This document shows positions 25,675 through 34,844 of a stretch of 64,000 bases of DNA, piece by piece (positions within the stretch are counted from its first letter, which is position 1; each line of letters starts with the position of its first letter). The notes under the pieces were generated by a model that made no database searches, was not told the DNA's origin, and saw only the letters and a list, made by a program, of their open reading frames with translations. The stretch covers positions 310,283-374,282 of the forward strand of contig NZ_RCIP01000002.1 in NCBI RefSeq assembly GCF_004000275.1. Direction: 5' to 3'. The DNA is from Saccharospirillum alexandrii (GTDB lineage: Bacteria > Pseudomonadota > Gammaproteobacteria > Pseudomonadales > Natronospirillaceae). The position numbers and the translations under genes were made by a program.

Positions 25675-26678
25675 AAGCGTTTACTCCGCATGGCTTTCAA
25701 GCGCTGCGCGATGATCGGCAGGCTAATCACCGTGATCAGCATGGCCCCGATAATAATCGTCATCACCACACCAGGCACATTCAACAAACCCAGGCCAAAG
25801 GTCACGATGCCCATCAGAAAAGCGGCTATCACCACCCCAATAATCGAACCCGAGCCACCCAGGATATTCACACCACCCAGCACCACCATAGTGACGATGC
25901 TCAGCTCCCAGCCAAAGGCAATCGCCGGCCGGGTACTGCCCAGGCGAGACGTCAGCAGCACAGATGCCAGCCCCGCCATTAACCCGACGGCGGCAAACAA
26001 AATCATCTTGTGACGGTTCACCCGAATCCCCGAGTACTCGGCCGCTACCGGGTTGGCACCGATGGCGTAGGTCCGGCGGCCAAAGTTGGTATGATGCAGC
26101 AAAACATAAAACAGCAAAGCCGCGCCCAAAAACAGCACAAACTGAAAGGAAAACACCCAGTGTACGTAGCCCTGGCCGAAGTAGGAAAACCCGGCGGGGT
26201 AACTGTTCAGTACCTCATTGCCCATCAGACCATTGGTAATGCCACGAAACAGGCTCATGGTGCCAATCGTGACCACGATCGACGGAATGCCGAAGGTCGT
26301 GACAATAAAACCATTGAACAGCCCGCAGAGCAGACCGACAAACAAGCCGATAACCACGACGGCTGGCACACCAGCCCCCAGTTCGGCGATCATCCCCATG
26401 GCCACTGACGCCAGCGCCATGGTCGATGCCACCGACAAATCAATTTCCCGGCAGATAATCAGCATCGCCATCGGCAAAGCGATCAGGGCGCGTTCGGTAA
26501 AATTAAAGGTCGCATCCGACAGGTTCCAGACACTCAGGAAGTAAGGTGATGCCATTGCAAACATGACAAAAACGAAGGCGAACACCGCCAGTAAAAACGT
26601 TTCCCAACGAAAGGCGATGCCCTTCCAGGAAGCGCCCAGCTGATTGGGCGTAGTGGCTTGATTCATGGTTTGTTCCAT
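25671..26678 (-). CDS. rhaQ: Rhamnose ABC permease RhaQ
   Basis: The 335-residue CUT2-type sugar permease has about ten membrane helices and the family segment 'GGVNILGGSGSIIGVVIAAF' near 250. With RhaP it forms the inner-membrane channel for L-rhamnose. ATG at 26678 has GAGGAA before it; the downstream gene overlaps its stop. Confidence 0.85.
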   Translation of the reverse strand: MEQTMNQATTPNQLGASWKGIAFRWETFLLAVFAFVFVMFAMASPYFLSVWNLSDATFNFTERALIALPMAMLIICREIDLSVASTMALASVAMGMIAELGAGVPAVVVIGLFVGLLCGLFNGFIVTTFGIPSIVVTIGTMSLFRGITNGLMGNEVLNSYPAGFSYFGQGYVHWVFSFQFVLFLGAALLFYVLLHHTNFGRRTYAIGANPVAAEYSGIRVNRHKMILFAAVGLMAGLASVLLTSRLGSTRPAIAFGWELSIVTMVVLGGVNILGGSGSIIGVVIAAFLMGIVTFGLGLLNVPGVVMTIIIGAMLITVISLPIIAQRLKAMRSKRL

Positions 26679-26688
26679 AAAAGGTTCC

Positions 26689-27714
26689 TCAACGGCTCGC
26701 GGCGGTTCCCGGGTTCGGTTGCAGGGCGTCGGCAGCTATTGCCTTGCGCAGGATGATGCGATCGGCACGACGCTCCGAGCGGGAATTGGCGATCACCGCG
26801 ATCAGGATGACCGACCCCGAAATGGCCAGTTGCCAGAACTGGGATACCCCGACAACACTCAGCGAATTATTGATAATGCCCAGGAACAGAGCCCCCAGAA
26901 TCACACCGCCAACCGAGCCGACACCCCCCATAATGCTGATACCGCCAATAACGCAGGCCGCCACAACTTGCAGCTCAAACCCATTGGCAACTTCCACATA
27001 AGCCACCGCATAGCGGGACACCCAGAGGTACCCGCACAACCCGGCCAGTGCGCCGGAAATAACAAACGCCTTGAACTGCGTCAGCCCCACGTTAATGCCG
27101 GTATAGAAAGCCGCATGGGGGTTGCCGCCTGACGCGTAGAGTTCGCGGCCAAAGGGGCGAAAACGGCTCAACAAGTACACCGCTACCATCACCACCAGGG
27201 CGATCCAGCTCAATACGGGAAGACCGAGAAAAACCTGGCGTGGCAGGGCCAGAAATTCCGGGCTCATCTGGTGAGCGTTTACCCATTCACCACCACTGAG
27301 TAAAAAGATGACACCGCGATAGATGCTCATGGTCCCCAGCGTCACCACAATGGCCGGAACACTCAACAACCAGACAAAGGCGCCGTTGATTGCCCCCAGG
27401 CCAGCCCCGAGTATTAACGAAAGAACCAGCAGCAAAGGAATGGGCACGCCTGGAAAGACTGAGTTGATTAACGCCACAACCATTCCGGTTAGCGCCACAT
27501 TCGCCGCCACCGACAAGTCAATACACCGGGTCAGAATCACCAGCATCTGGCCCAGCGCCAGGATGATCAGAATGGAGGTGTCGTTAAAGACACTGGCCAG
27601 GTTCTCAGGGTGAACGAACCCCGGGTTAATACTGGCAATAACCACCAGCATGAACAGGATCACCGTCGCCAGCAGCAGTTCCCGTTGCTCCACGATTCGC
27701 ATGGCAAACTTCAT
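26689..27714 (-). CDS. rhaP: Rhamnose ABC permease RhaP
   Basis: The 341-residue CUT2-type permease has 'GGISIMGGVGSVGGVILGAL' near 253, the EAA-like region of sugar permeases. It overlaps the rhaT stop (ATGA) and is followed 10 bp later by rhaQ. Confidence 0.85.
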   Translation of the reverse strand: MKFAMRIVEQRELLLATVILFMLVVIASINPGFVHPENLASVFNDTSILIILALGQMLVILTRCIDLSVAANVALTGMVVALINSVFPGVPIPLLLVLSLILGAGLGAINGAFVWLLSVPAIVVTLGTMSIYRGVIFLLSGGEWVNAHQMSPEFLALPRQVFLGLPVLSWIALVVMVAVYLLSRFRPFGRELYASGGNPHAAFYTGINVGLTQFKAFVISGALAGLCGYLWVSRYAVAYVEVANGFELQVVAACVIGGISIMGGVGSVGGVILGALFLGIINNSLSVVGVSQFWQLAISGSVILIAVIANSRSERRADRIILRKAIAADALQPNPGTAASR

Positions 27715-29213
27715 GACTGGCCTCCGGTAGCGGCACTGACAATGCCCTCGGCACTGGCTTCACTGCGCAATAACGTTTGGGTGATCAACCCCTCGTGCAT
27801 CACAATAATCCGGTCTGCCATGCCCATGACTTCAGGCAGTTCAGACGACACCATAATGACTGCAAGCCCCTGCTGCACCAGCTCTGACATGAACTGATGC
27901 ACCGCTGCCTTGGAGCCGATATCAATCCCCTTGGTTGGTTCATCCAGAATAATGACCTTGGGATCAGTCGCCAGCCACTTGGCAATCACCACCTTCTGTT
28001 GATTGCCACCCGACAGGTTATTCACCACTTCACTCCAGTTGGAGGTTTTTACATTCAGTCGTTTGGCATAATCCTGGGTCAGCTCGTACTCCCGGCTTGG
28101 CCGAAGGAAGCCGGCTTTGCTGGTACGATGCAACTGCGGCAGGCTGATGTTCTGATAAATCGGCAAGTCGAGCATGACACCCTGTTGCTGGCGTTCTTCG
28201 GGCACATAAACAATACCGTGGTGAATGGCTTCAGCCGGAGAGCGAATGTCGATTGGTTGGCCATCCAGAAAAACCTGTCCGCTGGCTTTGGGTGATAACC
28301 CGATGATCGCCTTCATGATCTCGGTGCGCCCGGCTCCTACCAAACCATATAGCCCCAGGATTTCCCCGCGACGAACGTCAAAGGATATATCGTCGAATTC
28401 AGTCGGGTGGCTGAGACTTTTCACACTGAACACGGTGTCACCAAGCTCCGCCTCAACCTTGGGGTAGGTATCCTTAACGCTACGGGCGACCATCATTTCC
28501 ACCAGCTCAGGCTCTGTGACCTCCTTAATGGAACCGGCGCCGATGTAACGGCCGTCGCGAAACACGGTATACCGATCCGCCACGGCAAAAATCTCATCAA
28601 ACTTGTGGGTAATAAACAGAATCGCGGTGCCGTTGGCTTTAAGCCGCTCGATAATCTCATACAGCTCTTGTATTTCGTGGTGTGACAAGGCCGCGGTGGG
28701 CTCGTCAAGAATCACGACCCGCGCCTTTACCGACAACGCCCGGGCAATGGCAACCATATGCTTCTGGCCGATGCTCAGCCCTTTGAGCGGCGCTGTGGGA
28801 GAAAGCGGCGCTTCAATCTCAGCCAGAATCGCCCGGGCGCGTTCGTTCATGGTCGACCAGTCGATGGACTTCAGCCACCCCTTGGTCGGGTAACTGCCCA
28901 CAAAAATATTTTCCGCGACGCTCAGTTCATCGAACAGAACCGTTTCCTGGTGAATAGCGGTAATGCCCATCTGGCGGGCCGCCTCCGGATTCGGAAAACT
29001 CACTACTTCACCGTTAAACCAGATGTCTCCGGCCTCCGGCTGATAGATACCGGTCATGGTTTTTACCAGAGTCGATTTACCGGCCCCGTTCTCACCAACC
29101 AGAGCAGTGACTTGCCCGGAGTACAGTTCGAGCTGAACGTCATCCAGCGCTTTTACTCCAGGGAATACTTTTGACACATTGCGTAGAGCAAACAAGGGCG
29201 TATCAGTGGTCAT
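27711..29213 (-). CDS. rhaT: Rhamnose ABC ATPase RhaT
   Basis: The 500-residue protein holds two ABC domains, as usual for CUT2 sugar importers. Domain one has Walker A GENGAGKST, signature LSIGQKH and Walker B VVILDEPTAAL. Domain two has a degenerate Walker A (GLVGAGRTE), signature LSGGNQQKV and Walker B VIILDEPTKGID. It energises RhaP/RhaQ. A hairpin at 29245-29283 separates it from rhaS. Confidence 0.88.
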   Translation of the reverse strand: MTTDTPLFALRNVSKVFPGVKALDDVQLELYSGQVTALVGENGAGKSTLVKTMTGIYQPEAGDIWFNGEVVSFPNPEAARQMGITAIHQETVLFDELSVAENIFVGSYPTKGWLKSIDWSTMNERARAILAEIEAPLSPTAPLKGLSIGQKHMVAIARALSVKARVVILDEPTAALSHHEIQELYEIIERLKANGTAILFITHKFDEIFAVADRYTVFRDGRYIGAGSIKEVTEPELVEMMVARSVKDTYPKVEAELGDTVFSVKSLSHPTEFDDISFDVRRGEILGLYGLVGAGRTEIMKAIIGLSPKASGQVFLDGQPIDIRSPAEAIHHGIVYVPEERQQQGVMLDLPIYQNISLPQLHRTSKAGFLRPSREYELTQDYAKRLNVKTSNWSEVVNNLSGGNQQKVVIAKWLATDPKVIILDEPTKGIDIGSKAAVHQFMSELVQQGLAVIMVSSELPEVMGMADRIIVMHEGLITQTLLRSEASAEGIVSAATGGQS

Positions 29214-29244
29214 GGCGATTTCTTATAGTTATAAATCAACGTAA

Positions 29245-29283
29245 CAGGCTGCCTGTCCTGAGTAACCCTTAACAGACAGCCTG
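29245..29283 (-). promoter_or_regulatory. Hairpin between rhaS and rhaT
   Basis: CAGGCTGYCTG-type arms (CAGGCTG at 29245-29251 and CAGCCTG at 29277-29283, with further pairing inside) form a stem in the leftward transcript. No T run follows, so it more likely protects or attenuates the rhaS message, giving more binding protein than transporter. Confidence 0.45.
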
Positions 29284-29356
29284 AGTTGAATGCATTTCTT
29301 AGGGAGCCGTTATCAACGTTTTTGCCAACGGCTCACCATCACTCAACCGCTGCAGA

Positions 29357-30352
29357 TCAAAAGATCTCGGCGAACTGATGCACATTGCTGGCATCGTAGA
29401 TAAAGGGCTCGGACATGGCGACTTCGCCGTTGTCGTCCAGTGTGCCTTCACCCAGGCGACCCATCGATACAGTGCCATTGCCGTTGGTGTCTTTCACCAG
29501 ATCATAGGCAATGTGAGTCGCCGCGTAACCCAGGTCGATCGGGTTCCAGATGGCAAAGTTGTGCACGACACCCGCATCCACATGGCCCGCCATTTCTGAC
29601 GGCAAACCCAGGCCCGTTACATAGACTTCACCGACCCGGCCTTCATCGCGTACAGCTTGGGCCGCTGCCAGGAAGCCGACGGTGGTAGGCGCTACGATCA
29701 CTTTCAGATCACTGTGGTTGCTCAGCAAAGCCAGGGCTTCGCGGTAGCTCTTGTCGGCCAGGTCATCGCCATAGGCGACATCAACCAGTTCCAGCTGCGG
29801 GTAATCGGGCAGCACCTTGCGCATTTCTTCAATCCAGATGTTCTGGTTGGTTGAGGTGGGCGTTGCGCTCATGATGGCAAACTGGCCTTCGCTGGCACCG
29901 GCTTGTTCCAGCGCATCTGCAGCCAGACGAATGTTCATTTCACCAATCAGGGCGTTGCTCGATGGATTCAGGTGCACTTCGCGACCTGCAGCCGCTACGC
30001 CGGAATCCCAGGATATTACCGTAATGCCCCGGCTGCGCGCGCGTTGCAGAATAGGCACCAGTGCATTGGCATCGTTCGCCGAAACCGCGATGGCGTCAAC
30101 GTTCTGGGCAATCAGCGAGGTAATGACTTCAATCTGGCCTTCGGCTGTCGTGGTAGTTGGGCCGGTATAAATCACTTCGACATCACCCAGTTCGGCGGCC
30201 GCTTCCTGCGCACCTTCATGGGCCGCTTCAAAGAAACCGTTACCCAGCGATTTAACCACCAGGGCGATGCGCACATCCTCAGCATGAGACAGTGGCGAGA
30301 AAACAAGTGTTGCAACGGCAGCCGTCGCGGCTAAAAGGGTCTTCAGATTCAT
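29357..30352 (-). CDS. rhaS: Rhamnose-binding periplasmic protein RhaS
   Basis: The 331-residue pentose/rhamnose-type (PBP type 1) binding protein has a signal peptide (cleavage near SHA-EDV, residue 24), 'IALVVKSLGNGFFEAAHEGA' at the start of the first lobe and 'DAIAVSANDANALVPILQRA'. It captures L-rhamnose for RhaTPQ. It lies 60 bp after the regulator gene. Confidence 0.88.
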   Translation of the reverse strand: MNLKTLLAATAAVATLVFSPLSHAEDVRIALVVKSLGNGFFEAAHEGAQEAAAELGDVEVIYTGPTTTTAEGQIEVITSLIAQNVDAIAVSANDANALVPILQRARSRGITVISWDSGVAAAGREVHLNPSSNALIGEMNIRLAADALEQAGASEGQFAIMSATPTSTNQNIWIEEMRKVLPDYPQLELVDVAYGDDLADKSYREALALLSNHSDLKVIVAPTTVGFLAAAQAVRDEGRVGEVYVTGLGLPSEMAGHVDAGVVHNFAIWNPIDLGYAATHIAYDLVKDTNGNGTVSMGRLGEGTLDDNGEVAMSEPFIYDASNVHQFAEIF

Positions 30353-30412
30353 TGTGATTTCTCCATCTTATTGTTGTATTACCCTTTGAGCATCACGAAG
30401 GTCGCACTGCTG

Positions 30413-31225
30413 TCAGGGTATGGTTTCAGGCATCGTGGCCTGATTGGTCATTGAAACGACGATCAACTGGCACCCTGCCTCCTCGATCATCTTCCGGCTT
30501 TTTGCATCGATGCCATCATCGGTAATCACGTAATCGATGAGCGACAACGGGCACAAAATCAAATTGGACCGATTGCTGAATTTGCTGCTGTCGACCAGTA
30601 GCACCCGCTTTTCAGCCTGGTTAATCAGTTTCATCTCGGCCTGTACGATCAGCGGGTCCGCCTCCAGCACACCCTGTGGCCCAACACCCTGAGCGCCCAG
30701 AAACAGATAGGTCGCAAAGAAGTGGCTGGACACGTCGTTCGGGAAAGGGCTCAGGATGATGTTCTGCTCCTGATACACCGTCCCCCCGGGGACCGTGACG
30801 GTATTTTTACTGTGTTTCAGCAAGTGTTCGGCCATAACAAAGGAGTTGGTCAAAATGTTGAGCTTCTTTGTTTTTAAATGCTCAGCCATGAAGAAGGTGG
30901 TGGTGCCGCCATTAATAATGATGGAGGCAGCGTCTTCGCACAGGTTCACCGCCGCCCGGGCAATTTCCCGTTTGGCGCGGGCGTTGATCGACTGATTCAC
31001 CGAATAGGGCCGCCCCAGCAGGCTGGTTCGACTCGGTGGGTTGATCGCTTCCGCACCCCCACGGACCTTCTTTAACTTGGCTTGTTTATGCAATTGACTG
31101 ATGTCGCGCCTGACCGTCGCCTCCGAGACACCCAAGAGGTCAACCAGGTATCCCAGGGTGACAATCGGCTTCTCGTCGACCTCGGTCAGAATAATCCGAT
31201 GTCGTTCAATTTCATGCATAACCAA
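30413..31225 (-). CDS. rhaR: DeoR-family rhamnose regulator RhaR
   Basis: The 270-residue DeoR protein has an N-terminal winged helix (residues about 8-62, 'LLGVSEATVRRDISQLHKQ') and a sugar-phosphate sensing domain with 'SIIINGGTTTFFMAEHL' and 'DSSKFSNRS'. As in the rhizobial rha locus, it heads the leftward operon and lies divergent to rhaD, so it probably represses both in the absence of a rhamnose metabolite. Confidence 0.85.
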   Translation of the reverse strand: MVMHEIERHRIILTEVDEKPIVTLGYLVDLLGVSEATVRRDISQLHKQAKLKKVRGGAEAINPPSRTSLLGRPYSVNQSINARAKREIARAAVNLCEDAASIIINGGTTTFFMAEHLKTKKLNILTNSFVMAEHLLKHSKNTVTVPGGTVYQEQNIILSPFPNDVSSHFFATYLFLGAQGVGPQGVLEADPLIVQAEMKLINQAEKRVLLVDSSKFSNRSNLILCPLSLIDYVITDDGIDAKSRKMIEEAGCQLIVVSMTNQATMPETIP

Positions 31226-31427
31226 TCTCCTTCAGTCATATTAAGCAAGAAAATGCAATTTACAACCCTTTATTTGAAAATAAATGATTGATAATGAAAT
31301 ATTGTGACGCTAAACTTGGTAAAAATCGTTCACCACCCGTCATAACGCCAAGTATAACCAGCGCGGGGGGAACAGTCACAGCCAGACCGAACTATCGTCT
31401 ATACCCAATACAATGAGGAACCTTCCT
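31226..31427. promoter_or_regulatory. Divergent rhaR/rhaD promoter region
   Basis: The 202 bp between the two operons is AT-rich from 31240 to 31330, with repeated TGAAAAT/ATGAAAT-like half-sites, as expected for DeoR-family operators. No promoter could be fixed with confidence. GAGGAA lies 7 nt before the chosen rhaD start. Confidence 0.4.
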
Positions 31428-33527
31428 ATGCCCGCCCAATCTGACGCGTTTATTCCCAACCTCTGGGATGACGCCACCGCCGCAACGCTGTCTGAACCGG
31501 AATTGTTGCAGTACCGCTCGAACCTGCTCGGTTCTGACATGCGCGTCACCAACTACGGTGGCGGCAACACCTCAGCCAAGATTTTCTGCAAAGACCCGCT
31601 CAACGGTGAGTCCGTTGAAGTATTGTGGGTAAAAGGCTCGGGCGGGGATATTGGCAGCATGGGGCTCGATGGTTTCGCCACCCTTTATATGGATAAGCTG
31701 CGAGCGCTGAAAAACCTGTATCGGGGTGAAGCACACGAAGACGAAATGGTCGATTACCTGCCGCACTGCACCTTTAACCTGAACCCCAAAGCGGCCAGCA
31801 TCGATACCCCTCTGCATACCTATGTCGCCAAGGCGCACATCGATCACCTCCACCCCGATGCCGTTATCGCGATCGCCGCCTCAAAGAACAGCCGCGAACT
31901 GACCGAAGAAATCTACGGCGGCGACATAGGCTGGTTGCCCTGGATGCGCCCTGGCTATCAACTCGGCCTGGAGCTGGAAAAACTGGCCATTGAAAAGCCG
32001 CACTTGAAAGGCATCGTGCTCGAAGCCCACGGGCTCTTTACCTGGGGTGATACCAGCAAAGAATGCTATGAGACCTCGCTGGAGATGATCAACAAGGCGC
32101 AAGCCTGGCTGGACAAGCGCCTGGCCGGCGTCGACGCCTTCGGCGGCGCGCGCCACACCACACTGAGCGAAGACCGCCGCCGCGCCGTCGCCGCACAGCT
32201 GATGCCGGTGATTCGCGGTAAAACCAGCCAGCGCCAGCGCCAGATCGGCCACTTCAACGACAACCCGGAAGTGCTCGAATTCGTCAATTCCAACAACATG
32301 CCCGCGCTGGCGGAACTGGGCACCTCCTGCCCGGACCACTTCCTGCGCACCAAGATCAAGCCACTGGTCGTCGACTACGACCCGGCCAAAGACAACCTGG
32401 AAGACGTCATCGCCGGGCTCGACGCTCAACTCGACGCCTACAACCAGGATTACGCCGCCTACTATAATCGCTGCAAACGCGACAACAGCCCGGCAATGCG
32501 CGATGCCAACCCGGTCATCTACCTGGTGCCCGGCGTCGGCATGTTCTCCTTCGCCAAAGACAAAGCCACGGCGCGCATCGCCGGTGAGTTTTACGTCAAC
32601 GCCATTAACGTTATGCGCGGTGCGTCCGGTGTAAGCGAATACATGGGTCTGCCCGAGCAAGAGGCCTTCGACATCGAATACTGGCTATTGGAAGAGGCCA
32701 AACTGCAGCGCATGCCCAAGCCCAAGGCCCTGGCCGGGCGGATTGCCCTGGTCACCGGCGGTGCTGGCGGCATTGGTCAGGCCACCGCCGCACGCTTGAT
32801 GGCTGACGGTGCCTGCGTGATGTTGATGGATATCGACACCGGCAGCCTGACAGAGGTTGAAGGCTCATTTAAAAAGCAGTTCAGCCCCGACCAGGTCAAT
32901 TCCGTCACCATGGACGTGACCAAAGAGCAGGCCGTCATTGATGCGATGGCGGCAACCTCGGTCGCCTTTGGCGGGCTCGACATTGTGGTGTCCAACGCCG
33001 GCATCGCATCATCCGCCCCGCTGGATGAAACCAGCCTCGACCTCTGGAACCTGAACCACAGCATTCTGAACACCGGCTACTTCCTGGTAGCGCGTGAGGC
33101 ATTCAAAGTTCTGAAAGCCCAGCAGATGGGTGGCAATATGGTGTTCGTTGCCAGCAAAAATGCCATGGTCGCCTCGGCCAATGCATCGGCCTACTGCACC
33201 GCCAAAGCCGCCGAAGTTCAACTGGCGCGTTGCGTTGCCCTCGAAGGCGCGCCACACGGTATTCGTGCCAACGTGGTCAACCCGGACGCCGTTCTGCGCG
33301 GCTCGAAAATCTGGACCGGTAAGTGGAAAGAAGAGCGCGCCGACGCCTATAACCTGGCCGAGGATGAACTCGAAGACCACTACCGTCAGCGCAGCCTGCT
33401 CAAATTGAGCGTGCTGCCCGAAGACATCGCCGAAGGCATCTATTTCTTCGCCAGCGATGCCTCCGCAAAATCAACCGGTAATATCCTGAACGTCGATGCA
33501 GGCCATGCGCCCTCGTTCACCCGATAA
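31428..33527 (+). CDS. rhaD: Rhamnulose-1-P aldolase / dehydrogenase fusion
   Basis: The 699-residue protein joins a class II aldolase domain (about 1-425; 'NYGGGNTSAK', 'VKGSGGD', zinc His in 'DTPLHTYVAKAHIDHLHPD') to a short-chain dehydrogenase (about 435-699; 'LVTGGAGGIGQATA' binds NAD, 'YCTAKAA' is the YxxxK site). It would split rhamnulose-1-phosphate to DHAP and lactaldehyde and then oxidise lactaldehyde. ATG at 31428 is preferred to 31413 since GAGGAA sits between them at correct spacing. Confidence 0.88.
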   Translation: MPAQSDAFIPNLWDDATAATLSEPELLQYRSNLLGSDMRVTNYGGGNTSAKIFCKDPLNGESVEVLWVKGSGGDIGSMGLDGFATLYMDKLRALKNLYRGEAHEDEMVDYLPHCTFNLNPKAASIDTPLHTYVAKAHIDHLHPDAVIAIAASKNSRELTEEIYGGDIGWLPWMRPGYQLGLELEKLAIEKPHLKGIVLEAHGLFTWGDTSKECYETSLEMINKAQAWLDKRLAGVDAFGGARHTTLSEDRRRAVAAQLMPVIRGKTSQRQRQIGHFNDNPEVLEFVNSNNMPALAELGTSCPDHFLRTKIKPLVVDYDPAKDNLEDVIAGLDAQLDAYNQDYAAYYNRCKRDNSPAMRDANPVIYLVPGVGMFSFAKDKATARIAGEFYVNAINVMRGASGVSEYMGLPEQEAFDIEYWLLEEAKLQRMPKPKALAGRIALVTGGAGGIGQATAARLMADGACVMLMDIDTGSLTEVEGSFKKQFSPDQVNSVTMDVTKEQAVIDAMAATSVAFGGLDIVVSNAGIASSAPLDETSLDLWNLNHSILNTGYFLVAREAFKVLKAQQMGGNMVFVASKNAMVASANASAYCTAKAAEVQLARCVALEGAPHGIRANVVNPDAVLRGSKIWTGKWKEERADAYNLAEDELEDHYRQRSLLKLSVLPEDIAEGIYFFASDASAKSTGNILNVDAGHAPSFTR

Positions 33528-33554
33528 CAACAAGACAATGACTGGAGGTGGGTT

Positions 33555-34844
33555 ATGACCCGGCCAATATCAACGGATCTGGTATCCGAACACAACCGTC
33601 AGCAGGAAACAGCGCTGACGGCTGACTATGACGCCCTGGCGGCAAAACTGGCCCGTAGCGATGTCGATATCGAACAACTCACCCAGGCGGCAACCGGCTT
33701 TGCCGTTGCCCTGCCCTCCTGGGGTGTGGGTACCGGTGGTACTCGTTTCGCGAGATTCCCGGGGCCTGGTGAACCGCGCACTATTTTCGAAAAACTGGAT
33801 GACTGTGCTGTTATTCAGCAACTGAGCCAGGCCACGCCAACGGTGTCACTGCACATTCCCTGGGATCGGCCAACAGATCCGGCCGAGCTAAAAGCGTTTG
33901 CGGAAGATCGCGGGCTGGCGTTCGATGCGATGAACTCCAACACCTTTCAGGATCAGCCCGATCAGACTCAGTCGTACAAGTACGGCAGCCTCACCCACAC
34001 CAGCGAGGCGGTGCGAGAGCAAGCGATCAAGCACAACATTGAGGTGATCGAACTGGGCAAAGCACTGGGTTCCAAAGCGCTGACCGTCTGGGTCGGCGAT
34101 GGCTCCAACTTCCCCGGTCAACAGCATTTCCGCAACAGTTTCAGCCATTACCTCGACAGCGCCAAAACGATATACAACGCCCTGCCTAAAGACTGGAACA
34201 TGCTGCTGGAACACAAGATGTTTGAGCCGGCGTTTTATTCCACGGTGATTCAGGATTGGGGCAGCAGTTATCTGGCAGCGAAGGAAACCGGCGAGAGGTG
34301 CTTGTCGCTGGTGGATCTGGGTCACCACGCACCCAACGTCAACATTGAGATGATCGTCGCGCGGCTGGCGCAGTTCGGCAAACTAGGTGGGTTCCATTTC
34401 AACGACAGCAAATACGGCGACGACGACCTAGACAGCGGTTCAATCGACCCCTACCAGCTGTTTCTGGTATTCCTGGAACTGGTGGACTTCAAAGCAGCAG
34501 AACCTAGCTTCGCACCTTTCTACATGCTGGATCAGTCACACAACGTCACCGACCCGGTCGAAAGCCTGATGTATAGCGCCGCCGAAGTTCAACGGGCGTT
34601 CATCAAGGCCAGCCTGGTCGATCGGTCGCAACTGGCCCAATACCAGGCTGATAACGACCCGCTGATGGCACAGGCAACCCTGAAAGCTGCCTTTAATCTG
34701 GATGTTGAGCCCATTTTGCAAATGGCACGGCATCGTACCGGCGGCGCCATCGACCCGATTGCCACCTACCGCAAGAGTGGGTACCGGGCCAACGTTGCCA
34801 AGCAGCGCCCTGCCAGTGGTGGGTCTGGTTCAGGTATCGTCTGA
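33555..34844 (+). CDS. rhaI: L-rhamnose isomerase, rhizobial type
   Basis: The 429-residue TIM-barrel isomerase belongs to the xylose-isomerase-like sugar isomerases ('VSLHIPWDRP', 'WNMLLEHKMFEPAFYSTV', 'GGFHFNDSKYGDDDLDSG' with the metal-binding Glu, His and Asp). It converts L-rhamnose to L-rhamnulose. It follows rhaD by 27 bp. Its last 15 bp overlap the end of the convergent LacI gene. Confidence 0.87.
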   Translation: MTRPISTDLVSEHNRQQETALTADYDALAAKLARSDVDIEQLTQAATGFAVALPSWGVGTGGTRFARFPGPGEPRTIFEKLDDCAVIQQLSQATPTVSLHIPWDRPTDPAELKAFAEDRGLAFDAMNSNTFQDQPDQTQSYKYGSLTHTSEAVREQAIKHNIEVIELGKALGSKALTVWVGDGSNFPGQQHFRNSFSHYLDSAKTIYNALPKDWNMLLEHKMFEPAFYSTVIQDWGSSYLAAKETGERCLSLVDLGHHAPNVNIEMIVARLAQFGKLGGFHFNDSKYGDDDLDSGSIDPYQLFLVFLELVDFKAAEPSFAPFYMLDQSHNVTDPVESLMYSAAEVQRAFIKASLVDRSQLAQYQADNDPLMAQATLKAAFNLDVEPILQMARHRTGGAIDPIATYRKSGYRANVAKQRPASGGSGSGIV

